This document shows positions 13,408-19,110 of a stretch of DNA of 19,110 nucleotides, piece after piece. Under the pieces are notes generated by a model. It saw nothing but the letters and a program-made list of their open reading frames with translations. It searched no databases and had not been told where the DNA came from. Where the stretch lies: contig JBEKZL010000241.1 in assembly GCA_049509915.1 (NCBI GenBank), forward strand, positions 1 through 19,110, read 5' to 3'. The position numbers and the translations under genes are program-made. This stretch comes from JBEKYD01 sp049509915 (GTDB lineage Bacteria; Acidobacteriota; Terriglobia; Bryobacterales; Bryobacteraceae). Each line of letters begins with the position of its first letter. Position 1 is the stretch's first letter.

Positions 13408-14220
13408 ATGCAACTGGAATTTCACCAACTCGACCGGCGCTGGGAGCACCTGCGGGTGCGCCATCCGGCGCGGCAGCGGCGGCTGTTGGCCTCGCTGGCC
13501 GAAGTGGGGCAGCAGACGCCGATCGTGGTGGTGGCCGCCGGCGAGGCCGACCGTTACCTGGTCATCGACGGCTACAAGCGCATCGCGGCACTCCAGCAAC
13601 TGGGCCGGGACACGGTGGAAGCGGTGGTCTGGCCGATGAATGACGCCCAGGCTCTGCTGCTGGACCGTTCGCTGCGCCTGTCGGAACAGGAAACCGCATT
13701 GGAGCAAGGCTGGCTGCTGCAGGAGTTGGAGCAACGCTTCGGATATGGACTGGATGAGTTGGCCCGTCGATTCGACCGCAGCGTGAGCTGGGTGTCACGG
13801 CGCCTGGCGCTGGTCGAACTGTTGCCCGAAGCGATCCAACAGCAGGTGCGGGAGGGCAAGATCTCCGCGCACATCGCGATGAAGTTCCTGGTGCCGGTGG
13901 CCCGCATCAACCTGGACGACTGCGAGCGGATGGCTGCGGTGTTTGCCCAGCATCACTGCGAATCGCACGAAGCCGGGCAGTTATACGCTGCCTGGCGCAA
14001 TGGTTCGGCTGCAGTCCGCAAGCGCATCCTCGATGCGGCGGATCTGTTCTTCAAAACGCAACGGCAACCGAAGGCGCCATCGACGCCAGCCCTGGAACTG
14101 TCGCGTGATCTGGAGATGGTGGCGGCGATTGCCAGCCGGGCGCATCGCCGCATGGCCGGCGCGGCGGTGGCGGAGATGGATCCAGCGCAATGCGAGGCGG
14201 TGCTGCGGCAGATCGAATAG
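13408..14220 (+). CDS. ParB-like protein associated with an IS21-type transposase
   Basis: A 270-residue protein from ATG 13408. Residues ~5-75 resemble a ParB N-terminal (ParB/Srx) domain, with TPIVVV and YLVIDGYKRIAAL in place of the usual GxxRxxA box. A helix-turn-helix follows at about 114-135 (GLDELARRFDRSVSWVSRRLAL), then LLPEAIQQQVREGKISAHIA. True ParB proteins bind parS and move plasmids or chromosomes; here the gene lies 55 bp before an IstA-like transposase, so a transposon accessory role is more likely. It ends at TAG 14218-14220, but the same frame continues with protein-like sequence (RRQLGHLAERIEKEQ) towards the transposase start. The TAG may therefore be another nonsense mutation that shortens a protein originally overlapping istA. 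Confidence 0.75.
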   Translation: MQLEFHQLDRRWEHLRVRHPARQRRLLASLAEVGQQTPIVVVAAGEADRYLVIDGYKRIAALQQLGRDTVEAVVWPMNDAQALLLDRSLRLSEQETALEQGWLLQELEQRFGYGLDELARRFDRSVSWVSRRLALVELLPEAIQQQVREGKISAHIAMKFLVPVARINLDDCERMAAVFAQHHCESHEAGQLYAAWRNGSAAVRKRILDAADLFFKTQRQPKAPSTPALELSRDLEMVAAIASRAHRRMAGAAVAEMDPAQCEAVLRQIE

Positions 14221-14275
14221 GCGCGGCGGCAACTGGGCCATTTGGCGGAGCGGATCGAAAAGGAGCAAGCACAGC

Positions 14276-14551
14276 GTGTTGAGCCAAGCGCAACGCACCA
14301 CGATTCTGGAACTGGACAGCCAGGGTTTCAGCCGGCGGGAGATAGCGCGCGTGTTGGGAGTCTCCCGTCCGACCGTGCGCAAAGTGCTGCGGTCGAAGGC
14401 AACCCAAGTCCCGGAGCTGCACCGGCACGAGGAGGCCGAACCGTACCGGGAACGCATCCTGGAGCTTTTCGGCAACTGCAAGGGGAATCTGGTGCGAGTC
14501 CATGAGGAGCTGGTGGCCGGCGGGGCGGAACTGTCGTATCCGGCACTGACT
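14276..14551 (+). pseudogene. istA: IS21-family IstA transposase, N-terminal fragment
   Basis: From GTG 14276 the first ~92 residues match the start of an IS21-type transposase: VLSQAQRTTILEL, then a helix-turn-helix with FSRREIARVLGVSRPTVRKVLRS, and a second DNA-binding part, LVRVHEELVAGGAELSYPALT. Similarity stops after ALT (14551); the frame then reads into an ISL3 end and stops at 14585-14587. The catalytic domain and the IstB ATPase are absent from the window. The insertion point is sharp, so interruption by the ISL3 element is the simplest explanation, followed by loss of the rest. Confidence 0.85.
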
Positions 14552-15745
14552 GGTTTTTCCGGTTCTTCGCTATTTCAAGTGGGTTGACATGACAGGTCGA
14601 GTTTGCCTGCGATCAGGTACACGATGGTGGCGATGTTGCGGGTGGAACGATAGCCTCTCTGGCTTTGGCCTTGGCGGCCTGGAAGAGACTGTTGATGCCT
14701 TCGGGGATGCTGTGGTTGACGCCCGAGGTAAACCAACGGAGGATTCCGTTCTGATGAGCCCGGATGGTTTTGGCGACGTCGATGATGGGCTGGATGCGGC
14801 TGTGTGTGGCCCAGAAATACCAGCGTTTCAGGTAGTATTCGGCCTCATCCGGAGGCTGCTCGTAGAGATCTTGGAAGACCAAGCGGATCTGATAGGCGCG
14901 GGTGGTTTTCCGATGGTGTCGAGTGAAGTCGAAGGTCTGGATTTGTTGCTCCTGGTGGGCGGTGAGGTTGTCGGGATTCTGAGCCAGACATAGCGCGTGC
15001 CGGAGAGTTCCGGATGGAGCTTCCGCTCCAGGCGGCGGACTTCGTCGACGGCATCGTTGACGAAACGGACAACGTGGAACTTGTCGAAGGTCAGGGAGGC
15101 GTTGGGCAAATGATCGCCAACGCCTTTGATGAGGGCCTTGGACATGTCGGCGCTGACCTCGGTAACGGCTTGCGGATCTCCCTGATGGGCGCGGAGGTCC
15201 TGAGCGAAAGCGGCCACGGTGGCGGCATCCTTGCCGGGAGTGACGAACAGGACTTTGCGCTCTTCCGGATCGACGAATAGGGAAACATAGTCCTGACCGC
15301 GGCGGGCAGCGGTTTCATCGATGCCGACCTGAGTGACACCGGAGTGGTCGGCCTGGCCGCGCGCCGCATCCACGTAATGGTGGAGGATGCGCCAAACCAG
15401 GGTGTCGTGTTCCCCGACCAGGCGCGCGGCAGCCAGCACAGGCATGACCTTGACGAGTTGGAGGAGGAAGGCTTCAAACAGCAGGGTGAAGCCGCTGTCA
15501 GGTCTGGCCGAAGGCACCGGGACGCGGTGCACGCCGCACCGGGAACACTCGACACGTGGGGTGCGGGCGTGAAGAAAGGTTGGGTGCTGGAAGAAATTCA
15601 AGTGGCGCCAGGTGAGAGATTCGGTGTCGTAGGCCTTGGCGGGAGCGGCGCAGAGGGGGCAAGCAAAACTGGAGCCGCGGGGAAAGTCCAAATAGATGTC
15701 GAGGCGTCCGGACTCGACGGGTACGTCCGCCTGGTCGTCGATGCC
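14552..15745 (-). mobile_element. Partial ISL3-family insertion sequence
   Basis: One end of the element lies at 14552, where GGTTTTTCCGGTTCTTCGC begins directly after interrupted istA sequence. A GG start and a distance of about 23 bp to the transposase stop fit ISL3 ends. The other end is missing: the transposase loses its first ~20 residues near 15745 and an unrelated gene tail begins. No target duplication can therefore be checked. Confidence 0.7.
14575..15745 (-). pseudogene. ISL3-family transposase, truncated and frameshifted
   Basis: A minus-strand transposase with the ISL3 layout. RLDIYLDFPRGSSFACPLC starts a zinc ribbon whose second pair is CSRC. A helix-turn-helix region follows, then the DDE core: VGIDETAARRGQDYVSLFVD (first D), VSADMSKALIKG (second D) and NHSIPEGINSLFQAAKAKAR (E). 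All catalytic residues survive in the DNA, but frames are broken twice. One base is lost in an A-run near 14984 (WLR for WLKNP), and a 2-bp GA insertion near 14655 is followed in the correct frame by GYRSTRNIATIVYLIAGKLDL, ending at TGA 14575-14577. The N-terminus is cut near 15745. Confidence 0.9.
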
Positions 15746-16027
15746 TACCGCAAGACACCGGGAACGAGCGGACGCGTGCGCCGCCCCGATCGCCTCCTGG
15801 CGGCCCAACTGCAGCAGCGCGGTGTGCCGCTGGTCGCCGTCGAAAACGCCCTCGTCCTGGCCACGGCGCGGCGACTGATCCGTCCCACCGACGCTGCGCC
15901 ACTGAGTACGATTCGCTCCCTGGCGTACTTCCTTCCCGTGATCGACGAAGTCCTCGGCCTACGCGTGAACCCAGAATACTTCCGATATCTGCATCACAAA
16001 ATCGAACGCGCCAACCAGAGACCGTAA
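15731..16027 (+). pseudogene. C-terminal fragment of an uncharacterised conserved protein
   Basis: A plus-strand frame from about 15731 to TAA 16025-16027 encodes about 98 residues: LVVDAYRKTPGTSGRVRRPDRLLAAQL is followed by VPLVAVENALVLATARR, then IRSLAYFLPVIDEVL, and a basic end. It reads like the C-terminus of a small helical protein that I associate with acidobacterial mobile regions; I cannot give it a family or function. Its 5' part is missing, replaced by the truncated ISL3 element. It may have belonged to the element that left the tyrosine recombinase fragment downstream. Bases 16028-16204 contain nothing I can name. Confidence 0.5.
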
Positions 16028-16204
16028 GCCAACCGAACCTGCCGCGATCCCGGCGTTGGCACCGGACGCATGCGCGCCTCCGGCGCGGATGATGACACCC
16101 CCCGCACGCCTTCGGCGTGGATGATATCGCTGGCGGCATCCTCGCTCCAATCCTGTTCCCAGGGTGGGTCAACTCAAATGAACGCCACTGGGAAACTTCT
16201 CGGA

Positions 16205-16400
16205 AGTGCCGAAGTCGGCTACCAACCGAACCGTCCAGCACCGCCCGTCCTTCCGGCGCGTTACTGCAGACCATAGCGACGATTCGCTGCTTCTGGGAGT
16301 CGTCAAGAAGTTGGTTCGGCCCAGGTCTTTGTCTCTCGTAGAGCGCTTGGTCCAGGCCGTTACTGTTGTACCGGTCGGCCGCCCCCGGCCTGGCGCGAGG
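16205..16400 (-). pseudogene. IS630-type transposase N-terminal fragment
   Basis: From about 16373 on the minus strand one frame reads RYNSNGLDQALYERQRPGP, then LLDDSQKQRIVAMVCSNAPEGRA. After a frameshift near 16240 the next frame gives CWTVRLVAD. This is the linker between the helix-turn-helix and catalytic domain of IS630-type transposases (RPGxxxxLdxxqkqrIvAmvCsxPPxGxxrWTvRLvA). No catalytic domain follows. The element is separate from the IS630 C-terminus at the right edge, 2.4 kb away. Confidence 0.6.
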
Positions 16401-16458
16401 CTCCTTCGAAACACTGGATTCGGCGGTTGTCCGAAAACGACCAGCCCAATCTCATCGC

Positions 16459-16509
16459 ATGACACCGTTACGCCAACGCTTCATCGAAGACATGCAGTTG
16501 CGCAACTCC
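16459..16509 (+). pseudogene. Tyrosine recombinase N-terminal scrap
   Basis: ATG 16459 begins MTPLRQRFIEDMQLRN, the usual opening of XerC-like integrases that travel with mobile elements; relatives continue with a core-binding helix (SPHTxRAY). Here the match stops at RN/S and the frame continues with unrelated residues. About 17 residues remain. The catalytic RHRY domain is absent. Confidence 0.5.
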
Positions 16510-16811
16510 GTGGCCGGATTCCGCCATGGCGTCGAACAGGCCGCAGATGCCGGCGGGCTTTTCTTTTTCGAACTTGGCGAGCGGAGAAAAACGGCGTGTG
16601 GGAAGCCTCAGAAAGGCGCTAGCGTATTGGGGCAGAAGGGGTAATCGACCTTTTCAAAATTTGCGGCCGAGAGCGGCGATGGCATTTCGGGCAGCCGCCA
16701 CGGTTTGTCCGAACGCTCGAGGCGGGCGAATCGACTTTGGCCATTCATTCAGGATTCATTTCGCTGAAACTGCGGCGGCGGACTGTCCCGACTGTGCGGA
16801 TGGCGGCCGGC
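16510..16811. other. Gene-free stretch
   Basis: No gene, RNA or repeat could be supported here. Frames on both strands are open but have no recognisable protein content. It separates the IS scrapyard from the hydrolase gene. Confidence 0.4.
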
Positions 16812-17690
16812 TCACTTTTTCAGCAGACCTTGCATTTCGAGCCAGCCGGCAAACTGGTTGATCCACTGGTCGCAGGGCAGTCCCTGCGCGCGCATCCCGA
16901 ACCCGTGACCGCCCTTCGCGTAAACGTGGAGCTCGGCGGATTTTTGAGACTTGGTCCATTGGCTGTATAGAGCAATGCTGTCCGTCTGCAATCCGAACTG
17001 GTCATCGCTGGCCACGGCGAGGAACAAGGGCGGCGCATCGGCGGGCGGGGTAGAATCCTTGAGATCCGAAGTGGCTGGATAGATCGGCGCCACAAACGCG
17101 GGCCGCCCTTCCGGCGAGTAGCGGAATCCCACGGCCGTCGTGACCGTTCCGCCCGCGGAGAAACCGACGATGCCCACGCGGTCCGGCGAAATAGCCCATT
17201 CGGAGGCATGCTTGCGAACATATGTCACGGCCGCGAGTCCATCGGCGATCGCCAGCGGTATCACGCTGCCGATCTTTTCGTCGAACTTCTGCCTGTCCTT
17301 ATACAGGTCTGCGAATTCCTGGGTGGCGTCTTCGCCGGTGTGCGCCACGCGATACTTCAAAATGAATGCGGTCATGCCCTTCGCCGCGAGCCATTTCGCG
17401 ACCTCGGTGCCTTCGTTCGATATGGACAACGCCATGAAGCCGCCGCCGGGACAGATCACCACGCCGCTGCCGTTTCGCGAGGCGGCGGGAGGCCTGAACA
17501 CCGTCAGGGTGGGCCGGGTGACGTTGGAGACCACCTCGCCGTTCCAGGCTTTCGAGTAGAATTGCTTCTCCGGGTAACTTTCGCGGGCGCCAGCGTCCTT
17601 GCCGGAGTACAGAGGAATTACCTCCTGCGCCACTGCCGCGCCCGCTACCAGGCCGAGCACGCAGAGCATTCGGACCATTTGCAGTTTCAT
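16812..17690 (-). CDS. Secreted alpha/beta hydrolase (acetyl-xylan esterase/lipase-like)
   Basis: A complete 292-residue esterase-type alpha/beta hydrolase. Residues 1-22 form a signal peptide with a probable cut after AVAQ, so it should be exported. The oxyanion motif is CPGGGF (80-85), the nucleophile elbow GFSAGG (S178), the acid lies in VASDDQF (D229 or D230) and the histidine in GGHGFGM (H262). These are the marks of the COG0657 family, often annotated endo-xylanase B-like or acetyl-esterase and active on acylated plant polysaccharides; the exact substrate is not readable. Start ATG 17690 follows AAGGGAA at a short spacing. It is monocistronic here. Together with the broken GH5 gene it points to a polysaccharide-degrading lifestyle, although the two are far apart. 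Confidence 0.9.
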   Translation of the reverse strand: MKLQMVRMLCVLGLVAGAAVAQEVIPLYSGKDAGARESYPEKQFYSKAWNGEVVSNVTRPTLTVFRPPAASRNGSGVVICPGGGFMALSISNEGTEVAKWLAAKGMTAFILKYRVAHTGEDATQEFADLYKDRQKFDEKIGSVIPLAIADGLAAVTYVRKHASEWAISPDRVGIVGFSAGGTVTTAVGFRYSPEGRPAFVAPIYPATSDLKDSTPPADAPPLFLAVASDDQFGLQTDSIALYSQWTKSQKSAELHVYAKGGHGFGMRAQGLPCDQWINQFAGWLEMQGLLKK

Positions 17691-17774
17691 CGTTCCCTTA
17701 CTCTAGCGAACCGACATTGGCTGGGCAAGGGCTGGTTGTGGGCGTCGAAACTCAGGCCGCAATCAATCCTCAGG

Positions 17775-18194
17775 TCAGGTGAGCTCTTTGAATGGATTGA
17801 ATACCTTGAGTCCGGGACGCCTGAAATCCCGATCATTGCCTGTGGCGATCGTTAATCCATGACGGCGGGCGGTCGCCGCGATGTAACTGTCTTCGGCGGG
17901 CATACGCCGGCCGGCGGTTTCGAGCAACCGCTCTTGTTCCGCCCATACGTGTGCAACGGACACATTGAACCCGTGAATCCGTCCCTCAAGCGCTTCCACG
18001 AGCCGTGTCAGCCAAGCCTGCAGGGCCTGACGCTGCCGTCCATCCTTGGTGCGCACCCAGTAAGCCAGTTGCGCGATGACGACGGCGCTGGTGTAGCAGC
18101 GGTCTTGTTCCTCGTCGAGCCAGGCGATGACCCGCGCATCGCCGTGGCGCTTGGCCGGCTGGCAGATGACGTCGGTGTCGAGCAGCCAGCTCAT
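17775..18194 (-). CDS. vapC: VapC/FitB-like PIN toxin with Glu-to-Gln change
   Basis: A 139-residue PIN-domain protein whose ATG overlaps the antitoxin stop (ATGA). D6 (WLLDTDV), D102 (PAEDSYIAATA) and the GNDRDF motif (D121/D123) are present. The second acidic position, normally a glutamate in a strand such as SxxTxxEL, is a glutamine: SAVVIAQLAYW, Q42. PIN RNases use this glutamate in metal binding, so activity may be reduced or absent; the equivalent E44 is retained in the other PIN toxin of this window. Family relatives of the FitB type cleave RNA, commonly tRNA, and are neutralised by VapB. The reading frame is otherwise clean. Confidence 0.88.
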   Translation of the reverse strand: MSWLLDTDVICQPAKRHGDARVIAWLDEEQDRCYTSAVVIAQLAYWVRTKDGRQRQALQAWLTRLVEALEGRIHGFNVSVAHVWAEQERLLETAGRRMPAEDSYIAATARRHGLTIATGNDRDFRRPGLKVFNPFKELT

Positions 18195-18418
18195 CGCTGC
18201 CGGCGCCTGGCCCGCCCGCGCCGTCGCGGCGGGACATCGTCCGGGCTGACTGGGCAGGCTTGGAGTACGGCGAGCCAATTCTCCTTACCCGGGAGCCGCC
18301 GAAACACCAGCGTATCTTCTTCCGCGTCGAAGCTTGCGTCGAAATAGTCTCCGGGAGAGGCCGGCGCAAGACTGACCGGGACTGTGAGGCGCCGCTTCGC
18401 GTCGAGCGTAACGATCAC
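18191..18418 (-). CDS. vapB: VapB-like AbrB/MazE-fold antitoxin
   Basis: A 75-residue protein with GTG start at 18418. Residues 1-43 fit the swapped-hairpin AbrB/MazE fold: MIVTLDAKRRLTVPVSL, then GDYFDASFD and DTLVFRRL. The basic tail (RRRGRARRRQR) overlaps the vapC ATG. It should bind DNA as a dimer and inhibit VapC. Antitoxin-first order and the ATGA overlap support a coupled vapBC operon. A perfect palindrome ends one base from the start codon, the expected place for autorepression. GTG 18418 is chosen because it is the first start after the palindrome and matches the family N-terminus. Confidence 0.88.
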   Translation of the reverse strand: MIVTLDAKRRLTVPVSLAPASPGDYFDASFDAEEDTLVFRRLPGKENWLAVLQACPVSPDDVPPRRRGRARRRQR

Positions 18419-18419
18419 A

Positions 18420-18454
18420 AGTGGGATTATCCCACTCGCTTACGGACGTGTCAA
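18420..18454 (-). promoter_or_regulatory. vapBC promoter with palindromic operator
   Basis: On the minus strand TTGACA (18454-18449) is followed after exactly 17 bp by GATAAT (18431-18426), an excellent sigma70 match. The -10 box sits inside AGTGGGATTATCCCACT (18420-18436), a perfect 8-bp inverted repeat around a single base. The predicted transcript starts about seven bases after the -10, at or next to the GTG of vapB, so the mRNA would be leaderless. A bound VapB dimer would block RNA polymerase directly. The elements are seen in sequence; regulation is inferred. Confidence 0.8.
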
Positions 18455-18677
18455 GAATCGGTTGGCCGGCGGCGGAGAAGCGGACGGGCCGCCGTACACC
18501 AAAACTCGATTTACCGATTGCCATGGCGGTCACCGGACCCTCCGAAGTTGCCGGCAGGCTGCAAGAAAGGCCTGCCGCAATCGAGGCAATTCCTGTATAC
18601 TGCCTGAAGCCGGTCAGGCAAAATGGAAACTCCGGCTGAAAAGGTGCCACAGAAATGTCAAAAGAGCAGCGTTTCCG

Positions 18678-18716
18678 CCGGTTTTGAGGCCGTGGTGAGC
18701 CCCGGTTTTGATGCCG
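18678..18716. repeat. 24-bp-period direct repeat near the right-edge transposase
   Basis: CCGGTTTTGAGGCCG (18678-18692) and CCGGTTTTGATGCCG (18702-18716) are identical at 14 of 15 positions with a 24-bp period. They lie 45 bp beyond the IS630 transposase stop. They may be transposase binding sites near an element end, or left from another element. The remaining 18455-18677 holds no gene I can support; a short plus-strand frame across the repeat (from ATG 18624) has no recognised content. Confidence 0.4.
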
Positions 18717-18760
18717 AGACACACAACTGCGGCCCCGCGCGCCTATTTGAGGCGACGAGT

Positions 18761-19110
18761 TCACGGGGGGGAACGGGCTAGCGAAGCGCCGGCCTCTTGG
18801 GTTTTTGACCGCGTGGAAGATTTCCTTTTGTAGCCAAACTTCCGTCGTGCGGTTTTACGGTCAAATTTCCAGTTGATCTTGATGCGATCGCGATTCATCC
18901 ACTGATTCCAAGCTCTCGCTTCCCGGCGCAGAGTCTCCAGATTGGGTATTCTTCTGGTTCCCAAGCATTGGTGGGAGAAGATCCCAATTTCGATTTCCGC
19001 CTGATTGAGCCAACTGCCGTGGGTGGGCGCGTAGGGGACGGTAAACCGGTCCCAGATTTCGCTGCCGAGTTCCGCGCCGTAGAGGTCCGTCAGGGGCTTC
19101 TTGTGATGGA
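18761..19110 (-). CDS. IS630-family transposase, C-terminal part (runs off the window)
   Basis: An open minus-strand frame from the window edge to TGA 18761-18763, at least 115 residues. It contains LTDLYGAELGSEIWDRF, then PTHGSWLNQAEIEIGIFSHQCLG, whose E in SWLNQAE is the third catalytic acid of the IS630/Tc1 DDE domain, and then RRIPNLETLRREARAWNQWMN with a basic RKFGYKRKS end. The DDE aspartates and N-terminus lie outside the window. The final ~12 residues (QEAGASLARSPP) are unlike relatives, which end near RSKT, so the native stop may have been lost. The part seen has no stop or frameshift. Confidence 0.85.
   Translation of the reverse strand, partial: HHKKPLTDLYGAELGSEIWDRFTVPYAPTHGSWLNQAEIEIGIFSHQCLGTRRIPNLETLRREARAWNQWMNRDRIKINWKFDRKTARRKFGYKRKSSTRSKTQEAGASLARSPP

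Noticed and set aside
13159..13734. Minus-strand frame of 191 codons opposite the ParB-like gene
   Set aside because: No family content over most of its length and antisense to a clear ParB/HTH protein; only a short IS630-like scrap at its start is kept as a tentative feature.
15014..15730. Plus-strand frames opposite the ISL3 transposase
   Set aside because: The minus strand carries the zinc ribbon and DDE motifs. Only the part after 15731 is real plus-strand coding.
1..19110. CRISPR arrays, tRNA or rRNA genes
   Set aside because: No regularly spaced repeat set, no cloverleaf with a conserved T-loop, and no rRNA signature were found on reading both strands; only isolated short repeats are present.

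Overview
This is a GC-rich bacterial chromosome segment, most likely from an Acidobacteriota genome of the Solibacter/Bryobacter type. That assignment is inference. It rests on the mix of IS families (a DUF6431-linked transposase cassette, a ParB-linked IS21, ISL3, IS630), the abundance of toxin-antitoxin pairs, and a Solibacter-type beta-sandwich tail on a methyltransferase. No rRNA, tRNA or CRISPR array was recognised.

Layout. (1) 84-2876, minus strand: a decayed multi-gene transposon reading DUF6431 zinc-ribbon protein, DDE transposase, 46-aa acidic peptide, ExeA/TniB-like AAA+ ATPase, RepA-like (AAA_25) ATPase. Four of the five genes carry stops, frameshifts or truncations. (2) 3043-3825: a GH5 glycoside hydrolase missing its 5' end and interrupted by one in-frame TAG. 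(3) 3850-6757: intact uppP (5897-6757) and, 2 kb away in direct orientation, a diverged copy of only its last ~190 bp. Between them lie an intact PIN-domain toxin-antitoxin pair and a frameshifted membrane protein. (4) 6828-8204: a GT-C membrane glycosyltransferase divergent from uppP. (5) 8205-9260 looks empty but holds a hairpin that covers a ribosome binding site, a truncated ORF, and a dead antitoxin/toxin pair readable only across frameshifts and stops. (6) 9261-12470: a Wzt-like ABC protein with a drastically shortened nucleotide-binding domain, a divergent SAM methyltransferase, and a convergent CobW-type GTPase lacking its G4 motif. (7) 12838-16509: a scrapyard of IS3, IS630, IS21 (with a ParB-like partner), ISL3 and tyrosine-recombinase fragments. 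(8) 16812-18454: a secreted alpha/beta hydrolase and a VapBC pair with a consensus promoter whose -10 box lies inside a perfect palindrome abutting the GTG start. (9) 18761-end: the C-terminal part of an IS630 transposase running off the window.

How the genes fit together. uppP (lipid carrier recycling), the GT-C glycosyltransferase (which normally uses polyprenyl-phosphate sugars), the Wzt-like protein and the methyltransferase suggest a cell-surface polysaccharide neighbourhood. It is interrupted by mobile elements and selfish modules. The dominant theme is repeated insertion followed by decay: I count at least seven nonsense codons and about ten frameshifts in otherwise recognisable proteins. 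The points most worth following are the five-gene transposon, the uppP-tail duplication around a toxin-antitoxin island, the stripped ABC ATPase, and the leaderless palindrome-controlled vapBC promoter with a VapC that lacks a catalytic glutamate.
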